A stretch of DNA of 64,000 nt from Streptomyces malaysiensis subsp. samsunensis (GTDB taxonomy: Bacteria > Actinomycetota > Actinomycetes > Streptomycetales > Streptomycetaceae), in NCBI RefSeq assembly GCF_024519315.1, contig NZ_JANIIC010000039.1, forward strand, positions 1-64,000. The letters run 5' to 3'. Below, piece after piece: positions 26,153-35,133 of the stretch. A model generated the notes under the pieces. That model made no database searches and had not been told where the DNA came from. It saw only the letters and a list, made by a program, of their open reading frames with translations. A program made the translations under genes and the position numbers. How positions within the stretch are numbered: position 1 is the stretch's first letter; each line of letters begins with the position of its first letter.

Positions 26153-26409
26153 GCCGATCGCCCCCGTCCCGCGCCTCCGGACGCCACCGTACGGTCGGTG
26201 TCGCGCCGTATGGTCAGCGCCGCGCCGTCGGGGCGGCGGTCGGTGAGCACCGTGCCGGGCTCCGTTCTGCTCACCAACTCGGCCAGCGTGCGCGCCCGGA
26301 GCCGTTCGCCCGAGCGCGCCGCAAGCCAGCGGACGACATCCCCCATCAGCCGTAGCACCCCCACCGTCACGACCGTTCCCACCGTGAGCCACGGATTGTC
26401 CATGAGCAC
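26149..26409 (-). CDS. Small membrane protein coupled to the sigma factor
   Basis: Product of 86 residues starting at GTG 26409, with AGGAG eight bases upstream. Residues 8-24 form one membrane helix (WLTVGTVVTVGVLRLMG); the rest is cytoplasmic and basic. The stop overlaps the sigma factor GTG. It has no known anti-sigma zinc motif (HxxxCxxC). I do not recognise the family; the coupling suggests it works with the sigma factor or M48 protease. Confidence 0.7.
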   Translation of the reverse strand: MLMDNPWLTVGTVVTVGVLRLMGDVVRWLAARSGERLRARTLAELVSRTEPGTVLTDRRPDGAALTIRRDTDRTVASGGAGRGRSA

Positions 26410-26530
26410 CGTTGTGTCTCCTCTTCATGGTTCCCGGCCGGAGCCGGTTCACCATGAAGAGCCGTCATGGACCGTATTTCTTCACCGCGTTTCTCACCGT
26501 GTTTTCCGGGAGATGTCAGCCGGAGGTGTC

Positions 26531-26622
26531 AGCCGTGCGTACCGGCCGGGGATAGCCGTGCGTACCGGCCGGGGATAGCCATGAGTACCGGCCGGGGACA
26601 GCCGTGCGTACCGGCCGGAGAT
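26531..26622. repeat. 23-bp tandem repeat, four copies
   Basis: Units beginning AGCCGTGCGTACCGGCCGGG start at 26531, 26554, 26577 and 26600, with a decayed unit before them. They sit just downstream of the beta-helix gene stop at 26624. The period is not a multiple of three, so the array is not coding. Confidence 0.9.
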
Positions 26623-26623
26623 A

Positions 26624-28365
26624 TCAGCGCAGGGCGCGCTGCGCCTGGTACAGGTTGCGGGGCTGGACCGCCTCCGGATGGCCGTAGGACTCGATACGGG
26701 AGTGGAGCGGACCGGTGAAGTCCGGGACGTCGATCTGGCCGAACTGCCGGACCTCGCTGATCCCGACCGTCGCGCTGTACGGCGCGATGTCGTCGATCCG
26801 CACGCAGCCGGCCCGCTGGTTGGTGACCGTGACGTTCCAGTGGGCGAACCGCGCCCCGTAGAGCGGACCGGCGCTCGCGTCGCCCCCGTGCGACCCCGTG
26901 TTGTCCACGGTGATCTCCGTACGGACGTTGGCGAAGGGCATCCCGCGGTGGGTGTCGAAGGTGCCCATCTCCATCCGGCCGCGCGACCAGACGTTGTAGC
27001 TGGACAGCCCCTCCACGTTGATCCCGTGCAGCTGTGTCCCGGCCGGGGCCGGGACGGTGCGCCGCGCCAGCACGAAGTCCTAGCGCGAGGTTGTCGTGCG
27101 AGCCCTCGCGGCAGCAGTAGGGATGGTGGCTGCCGCGCCCCGTCACCCGGGTGCGGCGCAGCGTGCACGCCTTGGCGGCGACGAGCAGGAAGCCGTTGTC
27201 GACGTTGTTGACGGTCACGTCGTCCACCCAGCAGTCCCACGCGCACTGCAACGCGACGCCGTTGTACCCCTTGTCCAGCAGATGCTGCGCCTGCGGGGTC
27301 TCGACGACGTCGAGGGTGATGCCCTCCACCCCGGAGCCGGTGACCGGGGGCACCAGCGTGGTGAACCGGGGCTGCCAGGCGGGCCGGGCGTCGAGCGGCA
27401 GCGGACGGTCGAGGGTCACCCGGCCGCGCCCGCGGTCGACGGCGGCGACGCGGCACGGCCATTCGTAGGGGACGTACGAGGTGAGCTTGGTCTTGTCGGT
27501 CCAGAGGTAGTCGGCGCGCGCCCTCGACATCGCCCGCCATATGGCTCAGGAGCGAATGCGTGTCGTCATCGGCGAGTTGGAGCAGCGCGCGGTCGCCGGG
27601 GCGCAGGGCCGACGGGTCATCGACGGTCACCGTCCAGTCGCCCCGGCGGGCGGGGGCGACGAGGCCGGTGAGGGTCCGCCACTCGTCGCGCCGGTTGCCG
27701 GTCCAGCCCTCGAACGGCCACGCGCGGGCCCGGATCGCGTCGGTGAGGGAGCGCAGGCGGGCGTCCGGGCAGATCCAGATGAGCCCGCCGGCCCAGGACC
27801 AGGACGACTTGTCCCCGCCGTAGCGGCTGCCGTACGGGCCGATCAGCTCGGTGAGGTTACGGGTCGCGTGGAGGGTGGTGCGGCCGCTGCCCGCGCCGCG
27901 CAGTACGACGTTGTCGTAGCCGAGGCGGATGACGTCGTCCACGCGGTAGGTGCCCGGGGGCACCAGGACCGTGCCGCCACCGCTGCGCCCGGCCGCCTCG
28001 ATGGCGCGGTTGATCGCGGGGGCGGCGTCGGCGGAGCCGTCGGGCCGGGCGCCGTAGTCGCGGACGTCGGCGACCACGGGCGGCCGGGGGAAGGACGTAC
28101 GGCCGCCGAGGTATCCGGCGCGGCCGACGTAGGGGATCTGCGGATGGGTGTACGGCCGGTCGAGGAACTCCTGCCAGAGGGGGGACGTACGGGCCCCGAC
28201 CGGATCACCTGTCCCGCCCGCACCACCCGTCCCGCCGGTGGTACGTGGTGCGGCCGCCGCGTCCGTGGCGGTCAGGAGCGGGGCGCCCGCCCCCAGGGCC
28301 GTGGCACCCGCCGCCAGGCCCATCGCACCGCCGAGCAGCCGCCTTCTGCCGATCTCCATGCCCAT
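26624..28365 (-). pseudogene. Secreted right-handed beta-helix/pectate-lyase-like protein, two frameshifts
   Basis: Three frames join to one protein. From 28365 a Tat signal (GRRRLLGGAMGLAAGA) leads to a pectate-lyase-type entry motif (VADVRDYGARPDGSADAAPA) and beta-helix repeats. Near 27530 the frame moves to RADYLWTDKTKLTSYVPYEW, and near 27080 again to DFVLARRTVPAPAGTQLHG, ending at 26624 in NLYQAQRALR. Removing one G from GGG near 27530 and one G from GG near 27078 restores a single frame of about 580 residues. It would be an exported polysaccharide-degrading or -binding enzyme. Either the gene is decaying or the assembly has two one-base errors. Confidence 0.8.
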
Positions 28366-28522
28366 GAGCCAGTCCCGCCTTCCACGAATGTGAACGCAGT
28401 TCAGGTGAGAGACGGCGTGAGAATGCCATGGGGCAGGGGTGCGCGGAAGGGGTCGCGTCAGGACGGACGCATGTCAGGCAGCGGGGACGATCGTCAGGCG
28501 GAGACCGGGCCCGGACCGTCGT

Positions 28523-29044
28523 TCACTTCGCCGCATCGCGGGTCAGATTGCTGAACGCCTCAAGGTTGCGCGTCGATTCGCCGCGCGAGGTGCGCCATGC
28601 GTACTCCTTGCGGATGGCGGTGGCGAACCCCATCTCCAGCAGGGTGTTGAAGCTGCCGTCCGCGTTCTCCAGCACCGTGCCGAGCAGCCGGTCCAGCTCC
28701 TCCGGGGTGACCGCCGCGAGCGGCAGCTTGCCCACCAGATAGATGTCGCCGAGCTGGTCGATCGCGTAACTCACCCCGTAGAGCCGGGTGTTGCGCTCCA
28801 GCAGCCAGCGGTGGACGGCCGCGTGGTTCTCGTCGGGATGGCGGACGACGAAGGCGTTGACCGAGAGGGAGTGCCGGCCGACCCGCAGCGAGCAGGTGGT
28901 CGACAGCTTGCGGGTGCCCGGGAGCGTGACCACGTAGGTGCCGTCCTCCGGGCTCTCCCACTCCAGCTCGGCGTCGTTCAGCGTCCGCTCGAGGACGGCC
29001 CGGGGGTCGGCCTCGGGGGCGGTGTCAGCCATGGGGTCAGCCAT
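28523..29044 (-). CDS. YbjN-domain protein
   Basis: Product of 173 residues with a YbjN-like fold: LERTLNDAELEWESPEDGTY at the start, VTLPGTRKLSTTCSLRVG, and HRWLLERNTRLYGVSYAI. YbjN proteins resemble secretion chaperones and affect stress responses in E. coli; in actinobacteria they are only known as neighbours of mshA. The ATG at 29044 lies eight bases inside the mshA end, so the two form an operon. Confidence 0.88.
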   Translation of the reverse strand: MADPMADTAPEADPRAVLERTLNDAELEWESPEDGTYVVTLPGTRKLSTTCSLRVGRHSLSVNAFVVRHPDENHAAVHRWLLERNTRLYGVSYAIDQLGDIYLVGKLPLAAVTPEELDRLLGTVLENADGSFNTLLEMGFATAIRKEYAWRTSRGESTRNLEAFSNLTRDAAK

Positions 29045-30398
29045 GGCCCGATCGTAGGCGACGCCGCTCGCGCATGGCCTCCGTGTACACCTCCGCCGTC
29101 GCCGCGGCGGCCGTATCCCACCCGAAGGACTCGGCGTGCCGGGCGGCCGCCGCGCCCATCCGGTCCGCCCGCTCGGGTTCCGCCGCGAAGGGACGCAGCG
29201 CGCGGGCGTAGTCGGCGGGGTCATGGCCGTGGATCAGCGTGCCGCTGACCCCGCCCCGTACGGCCACCGGCAGACCGCCCACCGAGGCCGCCACGACCGG
29301 GGTGCCGCATGCCTGCGCCTCGATGGCCACCAGCCCGAACGACTCGCTGTACGAGGGCATGACCAGCACGGACGCCGCCCGGTACCAGTCGGCGAGCTCA
29401 TCTTGCGCACAGGGCGGCCGGAAGCGCACCACATCGCAGATCCCGAGCCGCGCCGCCAGCTTGTGCAGCCCCTCGGGCTTGGCCAGACCGCTGCCGCTGG
29501 GGCCGCCCACCACGGGCACGACGATGCGCTCGCGCAGCGAGGGGTCCTCCTCCAGAAGGTGGGCGACCGCGTGCAGCAGGATGTCGGGGGCCTTGAGCGG
29601 CTGTATGCGCCCGGCGAAGAGGGGTATGAGCGCGTCGGCCGGGAGGCCCAGCCGGGCGCGGGCGGCGGCCCGGCCGTCGGCGGGGCGGAAGCGGTCGAGG
29701 TTCACCCCGGGGTGGACGACCGCGACCAGCTCGCGCGCCGCCTCGTAGTGGCGCGCCAGCTCCTCGGCCTCCTCGTCGGTGTTGGCGATCAGCCGGTCGG
29801 CGGCGCGGACGATCTGCTGCTCCCCGATGACGCGGGCGGTCGGCTCGGGGGTGTCGCCCTCCGCCAGCGCGGCGTTCTTGACCTTGGCCATGGTGTGCAT
29901 GGCGTGCACCAGCGGCACTCCCCAGCGCTCGGCGGCCAGCCAGCCGACGTGGCCGGAGAGCCAGTAGTGGGAGTGGACCAGGTCGTAGTGGCCCGGCCGG
30001 TGCCCGGCCCACGCCTGCATGACCCCGTGGGTGAACGCGCACAGCTGCGCCGGCAGGTCCTCCTTGGCCAGCCCCTCGTAGGGCCCCGCGTCCACATGCC
30101 GGACGAGCACGCCGGGGGCGAGCTCGACGGCCGGGGGGAGCGCGGCGGTGGTGGCCCGGGTGAAGATCTCCACCTCGATGTCGATGGCGGCCAGGCGCCT
30201 GGCCAGCTCCACGATGTAGACGTTCATCCCCCCGGCGTCGCCGGTGCCGGGCTGATGCAGCGGCGAGGTGTGGACGCTGAGCATGGCGATGCGCCGCGGC
30301 CGCCGTGGCATACGGCGAAGTCGCTGGTGGGACGGGGTGCCGAACGGTACATGAGACCGGCCTCGCAGGCCGCCGAGCCGGGACGCGTGCTGGCTCAC
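29037..30398 (-). CDS. mshA: D-inositol-3-phosphate glycosyltransferase MshA
   Basis: GT4 family protein of 453 residues. It starts MSQHASRLG like the S. coelicolor enzyme as I remember it, then AMLSVHTSPLHQPGTGDAGG and MNVYIVELARRLAAIDIEVE. The C-terminal nucleotide-sugar part has FAGRIQPLKAPDILL and SYSESFGLVAIEAQACGTPV. It transfers GlcNAc from UDP-GlcNAc to inositol 3-phosphate, the first step of mycothiol synthesis. mshD is also in this window at 39.5 kb. The YbjN gene follows. Confidence 0.96.
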   Translation of the reverse strand: MSQHASRLGGLRGRSHVPFGTPSHQRLRRMPRRPRRIAMLSVHTSPLHQPGTGDAGGMNVYIVELARRLAAIDIEVEIFTRATTAALPPAVELAPGVLVRHVDAGPYEGLAKEDLPAQLCAFTHGVMQAWAGHRPGHYDLVHSHYWLSGHVGWLAAERWGVPLVHAMHTMAKVKNAALAEGDTPEPTARVIGEQQIVRAADRLIANTDEEAEELARHYEAARELVAVVHPGVNLDRFRPADGRAAARARLGLPADALIPLFAGRIQPLKAPDILLHAVAHLLEEDPSLRERIVVPVVGGPSGSGLAKPEGLHKLAARLGICDVVRFRPPCAQDELADWYRAASVLVMPSYSESFGLVAIEAQACGTPVVAASVGGLPVAVRGGVSGTLIHGHDPADYARALRPFAAEPERADRMGAAAARHAESFGWDTAAAATAEVYTEAMRERRRLRSGHG

Positions 30399-30539
30399 CG
30401 CGCGTTACCTCCTTGACAGGGGGGCTCCCTCCTCGGTCATCAACACCGGAACTGGTGGTTCCCATTTCCGCTTTGCCAAAGCGTGACGTTCCGATACCCG
30501 TCGGCCACGCCGCGTCCGCCCCCGCATAGGCTCTGCGCC

Positions 30540-31352
30540 ATGCCCGCCCGCGTTCCCCCGCCGTCCCGTCCGATCGGTTCGGCGACCCGCGGCACGACCA
30601 ATCCCAACCGGCTGCGCCGGATGGACCGGTGGATCGCGACGGCCCACGGGGCCGCGCTGCGCCGGGCCGGGGAGCCGCCGGTGGCGGTCGATCTGGGGTA
30701 CGGGGCGGCCCCGTGGACCGCCGTCGAGCTGCTGGACCGGCTGCGGACCGTACGGGGCGGGACCCGCGTCGTGGGCGTCGAGATCGACCCCGGACGCGTG
30801 GCCGCCGCGCGGCCGTACGAGCGCGAGGGGCTCACCTTCGCACACGGCGGCTTCGAGGTACCGCTGCCCGGCGAGGCGCGCCCGGCGCTCATCCGGGCGG
30901 CCAATGTGCTGCGGCAGTACGAGGAGTGCGAGGTCGCCGCCGTGTGGCGGCGGCTGTGCGCACGGCTGGCCCCCGGCGGGCTGCTGGTGGAGGGCACCTG
31001 CGATGAGATCGGGCGGCGGCACGTCTGGGTGGCGCTCGGCCCGGCGGGCCCGCGCACCGTGACCTTCGCGGCCCGCCTCGGCTCCCTGGAACGCCCCTCC
31101 GACCTGGCCGAACGGCTTCCCAAGGCGCTGATCCACCGCAATGTTCCGGGCGAACCGGTGCACACCTTCCTGCGCGACTTCGACCGCGCCTGGGCGGCCG
31201 CCGCCCCGTACGCGCCGCTCAGCGCGCGTCAGCGCTGGATACGCAGCGCCCAGACGCTGCGCGCGGCGGGCTGGCCGCTCGCGGACGGCCCGCGGCGCTG
31301 GCGCCAGGGCGAGGTCACGGTGCGCTGGGAGGCGCTGGCGCCCCGGGGCTGA
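30540..31352 (+). CDS. Class I SAM-dependent methyltransferase
   Basis: Product of 270 residues. The AdoMet motif I VAVDLGYGAAPWTAVELLDR is followed by VVGVEIDPGRVAAARPYE, then NVLRQYEECEV and LCARLAPGGLLVEGTCDEIG. It is a conserved actinobacterial neighbour of mshA, transcribed divergently; its substrate is unknown. The ATG at 30540 has no clear binding site, and an in-frame GTG at 30483 is possible. Its 3' end overlaps the convergent permease gene by 38 bases. Confidence 0.85.
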   Translation: MPARVPPPSRPIGSATRGTTNPNRLRRMDRWIATAHGAALRRAGEPPVAVDLGYGAAPWTAVELLDRLRTVRGGTRVVGVEIDPGRVAAARPYEREGLTFAHGGFEVPLPGEARPALIRAANVLRQYEECEVAAVWRRLCARLAPGGLLVEGTCDEIGRRHVWVALGPAGPRTVTFAARLGSLERPSDLAERLPKALIHRNVPGEPVHTFLRDFDRAWAAAAPYAPLSARQRWIRSAQTLRAAGWPLADGPRRWRQGEVTVRWEALAPRG

Positions 31353-32736
31353 CGCCTCCTTCCGGGCCGTCGCCTCCGCCCGGGCCGTCGCCCGTGGTGC
31401 CCGCGGCGTTCGCCGCGCCACCGGTGGCGGCTGCCGTGTCGGGGTCGGCGCCCGCCGCGTACTCCTCGCTGATCTCCTTCGGCCCGAACGGCCACACCTT
31501 CTCCACCCGCGCCCACAGCACGAACGCCACACACCCCGCCGCGACCCAGGCGAGCGACCATTCGATGGGGTGCCGGCCGGGGGAGTTCTTGTCCGCGTAG
31601 CCGTAGATCACCAGCCAGCCCACCAGCGCCACCACGCTCGGCAGCGGATAGAGCCACATCCGGTACGGCCGCCGCAGCCCCGGCTGGCGGCGGCGCAGTA
31701 CCGTGAGGGCGACGATCTGCGCCAGGGCCTGCACGATCACCATGACCGTGGTCAGCAGCTGGATGAGCGTGGCCAGATCGGTGTGGCGGCCGATCAGGAA
31801 GCCGATCGCGGTGACCACGCCCATCGTGGCGAGGCCCAGCGCGGGGAAGCGATGGCGCGGGTGGAGCCTGCCGTACGGACGGAAGAAGACCCGCTCGCGG
31901 GCGGCGTCGTACGGCACCCGGGAGCCGCCCAGCAGCCCGGCGAAGACGGACGCGAAGGCCGTGATGAGGATGAGCACGGTGACGACGTCGGCCGCGCCCT
32001 TGCCCCACGTCTCCTCCAGCACCGCCGAGGCCACGGACTGGGAGGCCACCGAGCCGGGGTCGGTCATCTCATGCCAGTCGACGACGCCGAGGGTGCCGAT
32101 CTGGAGCAGCAGATAGATCCCCATGATCCCGGCGATCGAGGTGACGATCGCCCGCGGCAGGGTGCGGCCGGGGTCCTTGATCTCGGCGCCCATGTACGCG
32201 GCGGTGTTGTAGCCGAGGTAGTCGTAGATCCCGATGGTCAGGCCCGCGGCGAACCCGGTCCAGAACTGACCGCTGCCCAGGTCGAAGGCGTGGTCCGGAT
32301 AGGTGAACGCCTGCCCGGCGTCGAAGTGGCTGAAGGCCGCGACGATGACCAGGAGCACGGAGGCGATCATCACGCACCACATGACGGCCGTGATCCGGGC
32401 GATGTGCTCGGCCCCCCGCCACAGCAACCCGATGACCAGGACGATGACCCCGAGCCCGACCAGATCCCCCTGAGTCCGCGTCATATCCGGCCACAGATAG
32501 CCCAGATACTGCACCAGACCGACCACACCCGTGGACATGATCAGTGGAATGAACAGCATCGCCGTCCAGACGAACAGAAACGGCATCAGTTTGCCGCTGC
32601 GGTACTGGAACGCCTGGCGCAGATAGACATAGCTGCCACCGGCGCCCGGCAGCGAGGCGCCCAACTCGGCCCAGATCAGGACCGAATCGGCACGGCTGTT
32701 CGGCGACGACTGGATGCCGTACGGGACGAAGAGCAA
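31315..32736 (-). pseudogene. APC-family amino acid permease, 5' end missing
   Basis: The readable product is 473 residues with about 11 membrane segments and a C-terminal Gly/Pro-rich tail. It begins at the second segment of an APC permease: WAELGASLPGAGGSYVYL is the usual TM2-TM3 loop. The first segment and the GxGI substrate-binding motif of TM1 are absent; in their place are 20 unrelated residues (MLFVPYGIQSSPNS...). The sequence immediately upstream is the 3' part of an ABC ATPase gene on the other strand, so the 5' end was removed by a deletion or rearrangement. The product is unlikely to transport. Confidence 0.8.
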
Positions 32737-32742
32737 CGCGGA

Positions 32743-32909
32743 GGCTCACCATGCTCGTGGTGACCCATGAGATCGGGTTCGCGAAGGAGGTGGCGGACCG
32801 GGTCGTGTTCATGGACGACGGCCAGGTGCTGGAGAGCGGCACCCCACGGGAGGTGCTGGACAGTCCGGCCAACCCCCGCACCCGGGCGTTCCTCTCCCGC
32901 TTCCTCTAG
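32743..32909 (+). pseudogene. 3' fragment of an amino acid ABC transporter ATPase
   Basis: About 55 codons match the end of GlnQ/HisP-type ATPases: LTMLVVTHEIGFAKEVADRV contains the switch (H-loop) His, followed by VFMDDGQVLESGTPREVL and NPRTRAFLSRFL with a TAG stop at 32907. Walker A, signature and Walker B regions are all missing. The break is about 32740, next to the truncated permease. Confidence 0.88.
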
Positions 32910-32988
32910 CGGAGCCGGGTCCTGCGGTCCTGCGGTCCTGCGGCGGAGCCGGGCCCCGCGGCGGAGCCGGGCCCCGCGGCGGAGCCGG

Positions 32989-33018
32989 GCGCTGACGGGG
33001 AGCCGCCCCCGTCAGCGC
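32989..33018 (+). terminator. Hairpin after the ATPase fragment
   Basis: GCGCTGACGGGG (32989-33000) pairs perfectly with CCCCGTCAGCGC (33007-33018) around six bases. It is preceded by 18-bp repeats of CGGCGGAGCCGGGCCCCG (about 32941-32990). It looks like the original terminator of the ABC ATPase gene. Confidence 0.75.
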
Positions 33019-33061
33019 ACCGGGCCCCGGCAGCGCCCCGGGTCAGCGCCCCGGGCCCGGT

Positions 33062-33160
33062 TCAGGACGGCCGCAGGGCGTGCAGCAGGGCGTCGATGTC
33101 GATGAGGTTGCGGTCGTGGTCGTGCCCTTCGCGGAGGGGATTTCCTCCTAGGCTTGAACC
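33062..33160 (-). pseudogene. Possible 3' stub of an unidentified gene
   Basis: The minus frame ending at 33062 reads GHDHDRNLIDIDALLHALRP before a TGA. It is open upstream only to about 33190, has no start, and sits directly after a terminator. It looks like the C-terminal remnant of a protein I cannot name. Confidence 0.3.
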
Positions 33161-33198
33161 TCCCGTTACACGTAGCCCGGCGAATGGATCGAATACAC

Positions 33199-33882
33199 AT
33201 GGCCCAGGCGATTCGGCGAGGCGGCAGCACCTCCCGTGTCAGGAACCCCGCCGCCCCGAAGGCTTTACCTGCTCTGAGGCCGGCCGACATGGCAAGAGAC
33301 GGCCTGGAAGACGACGCGATGATCCGCGGGGTGCAATATGAGGGAACGCCCTTCGTAGCTCTCACGGCTGAGGCCGTCGAAGTGGAGGGCTGCACATTCG
33401 ACAGCTCTCGCTTCAATGGAACACACCTGGTCCGCAGCCAGTTCAGCGACTGCCGGTTCAACACCTGCGACTTCGCGGAAGTGGGTGCCCAAGATGTGTC
33501 CCTGATCCGGTGCACCGTTGATGGGAGCCGACTCACGGGCTCGTCGTGGAAGTCTGGGACGTTCCGGGACGTACGCATGGAGAGCTGCGTCATCGCGCCC
33601 GGTCTGTTTCGCCACATGAAGCTGTATGCCGTTGCGTTCATCGACTGCAAGATGGTGGGTGCGGACTTCCAGAGTGCCGAGATGCACAACGTGAGATTTG
33701 AAAGCTGCGACCTGACCGGAGCGCAGTGGTCCAACTGTCAGGTTGACGCCGTACGGTTCGAGCGCTGCACGCTCGTTGACGTGGGCGGCGGCGCGAGCCT
33801 CAAGGGCGCCACAGTGCAAGGCCCAGGACAGATGGAGTTGGCCCTGAGCCTTGCACGAGAGGCGGGAATCCGCTTCGAGTAG
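33199..33882 (+). CDS. Pentapeptide-repeat protein
   Basis: About 227 residues. From about residue 45, five-residue repeats with central Phe/Leu/Val occur (GCTFDSSRFNGTHLV, SDCRFNTCDFAEV, ESCDLTGAQWSN), the pattern that folds into a right-handed quadrilateral helix. Such proteins may mimic DNA and protect gyrase, but many have no known role. The start is uncertain: ATGs at 33184, 33199 and 33289 all lack an ideal site. Codon use is less GC-biased than in the core genes, suggesting transfer. Confidence 0.7.
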   Translation: MAQAIRRGGSTSRVRNPAAPKALPALRPADMARDGLEDDAMIRGVQYEGTPFVALTAEAVEVEGCTFDSSRFNGTHLVRSQFSDCRFNTCDFAEVGAQDVSLIRCTVDGSRLTGSSWKSGTFRDVRMESCVIAPGLFRHMKLYAVAFIDCKMVGADFQSAEMHNVRFESCDLTGAQWSNCQVDAVRFERCTLVDVGGGASLKGATVQGPGQMELALSLAREAGIRFE

Positions 33883-33888
33883 CCCGGG

Positions 33889-34155
33889 TCAGTCGGTGGC
33901 CGCCGGAGCGTAGCCAGCGTAGTCCGGGCTGGAGATGCACCGTGCAACGTGCTGGAAGTCCAACCGGTTCGCCTTCAGCCCACTCGGACATCTCATCGAG
34001 CAGCAGTTGGCCGTACGGGGTGAAGACGTCGCGGTGTGTCCGCATGTCCCGGCATGCAGCACGAAGCGAGGTCGCGTACTTGGCGACGAGGGTGTCCACG
34101 CCACGGCGGGCAGCTCGAAGTGGGCCATCTGGAAGCTGCCTGCGCTACGTGGCAT
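33889..34155 (-). pseudogene. Decayed small ORF with two compensating frameshifts
   Basis: Joining frames gives an N-terminus SFQMAHFELPAVA, a middle part DTLVAKYATSLRAACRDMRT and DVFTPYGQLLLDEMSEWAEG, and an end DFQHVARCISSPDYAGYAPA with a stop at 33889. The frame changes near 34095 and returns near 33955. I do not recognise the family. The coherent helical middle part suggests a former real gene. Confidence 0.45.
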
Positions 34156-34377
34156 CTCTCCCTGGATGATTTTCCGTTGGTTCAGTCAGGGCGAGCCGAC
34201 CAAAAGATGAAGAGCATGTACGAGCGAATCCGGCCGCATCTCAACAATCACAAAGCACGAGAATTGCACGAACGTGCCCGAATGATCATTCCTGCCTCAC
34301 TGCTGACCCGCCCCTAGGCCGAGGGGCGCTGATCGTTGCTCGCCCTTCCCACCCGGGCCCTTGCCTCTGCTCAGACA
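34156..34377. other. Gap with no supported gene
   Basis: About 220 bases of lower GC. A plus-strand frame ends in MKSMYERIRPHLNNHKAREL but has no binding site or homology I know. Confidence 0.4.
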
Positions 34378-34809
34378 TCACTCATCCTCCTCGGGGATGT
34401 CGAGGGCGGAGAGAAGGGCAGGGATCAGGCGCCGGTCTCTGTCATACGTGAGTCGATTGTCGGCTGCCTCCGGCGTCAGCCAAGCCAGGGCGGTGACCTC
34501 GTCATTGGGCTCGAACGCACCGCCTGTGGCCTCGGCCGCCCAGTACCGAACGAGCTTGGGTCGGCCCTGGGCATCGGTGTAGTGGGACGAGAGGAGTTCT
34601 ACTCCCAGACGGCACGTCATGCCGGTCTCTTCCCGGACCTCACGGACTGCGGCCTCCTGGAAGGTCTCCCCGAGCTTGAGCTTGCCTTTGGGCCAAGACC
34701 AATCTGACCACTTGGGCCGGAAGACCAAGGCCAGTTCGATGCCAGCAGTGGAGCGAGCGTGCCGCCACAGTGCGCAGCCCGCCGCACGGACCTCAGACCC
34801 ACCGCTCAT
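34378..34809 (-). CDS. NUDIX hydrolase
   Basis: Product of 143 residues containing a complete Nudix box (GKLKLGETFQEAAVREVREE then TGM, residues about 46-68), which binds metal and hydrolyses nucleoside diphosphate-linked substrates. AAGCALWRH at the N-terminus and YWAAEATGGAFEPNDEV agree with MutT-like enzymes. The ATG at 34809 has AGGGAGG 11 bases upstream. Codon use is less GC-biased than in ppk. It lies beside the stub of another NUDIX gene, which it resembles, so it may have replaced it. Confidence 0.85.
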   Translation of the reverse strand: MSGGSEVRAAGCALWRHARSTAGIELALVFRPKWSDWSWPKGKLKLGETFQEAAVREVREETGMTCRLGVELLSSHYTDAQGRPKLVRYWAAEATGGAFEPNDEVTALAWLTPEAADNRLTYDRDRRLIPALLSALDIPEEDE

Positions 34810-34873
34810 GGTGGCCAGGCCCTCCCTTCGACCTCGCCTACCCCCTGACCAGGGGTTTTCTTCTTCACCGTAG

Positions 34874-35026
34874 TTAACGATCCCACGGATCGTCGTAGCG
34901 GGGGCGGTGGACGAGGGCGATCTCCAGGCGGCCGCCGTGGGGGGACCGTCGCCACAGCACACAGCCCGCGGCCAGCACCGTCCCGGTGTCCGCTCCCCCG
35001 TCACCATGGGAATTCCGCCGGTTCAT
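34874..35026 (-). pseudogene. 5' stub of a second NUDIX hydrolase gene
   Basis: Fifty codons from the ATG at 35026 read MNRRNSHGDGGADTG, then TVLAAGCVLWRRSPHGGRLE and IALVHRPRYDD, the first strands of the Streptomyces NUDIX protein usually encoded next to the CHAD/ppk genes. After RYDD it diverges (PWDR, stop at 34874), and the Nudix box is missing. The break is about 34890. Confidence 0.75.
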
Positions 35027-35133
35027 CCGCCGTCTCTCCGTTCCGGGTCTTTCGCTGTCCTCCGCGTGCGTCGTGCGTTCGTGCGTCGTCCGTTGTGTGG
35101 CGTGCGTTGTGTGGCGTGGGCCGCCGTCCGTCG

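Noticed and set aside
33140..33180. GGTTCAAGCC on the minus strand, resembling a tRNA T-loop
   Set aside because: No matching T-stem, anticodon arm or acceptor stem around it.
34036..34317. 93-codon plus-strand ORF
   Set aside because: No binding site, weak codon bias, overlaps the decayed minus-strand gene, and no recognisable domain.
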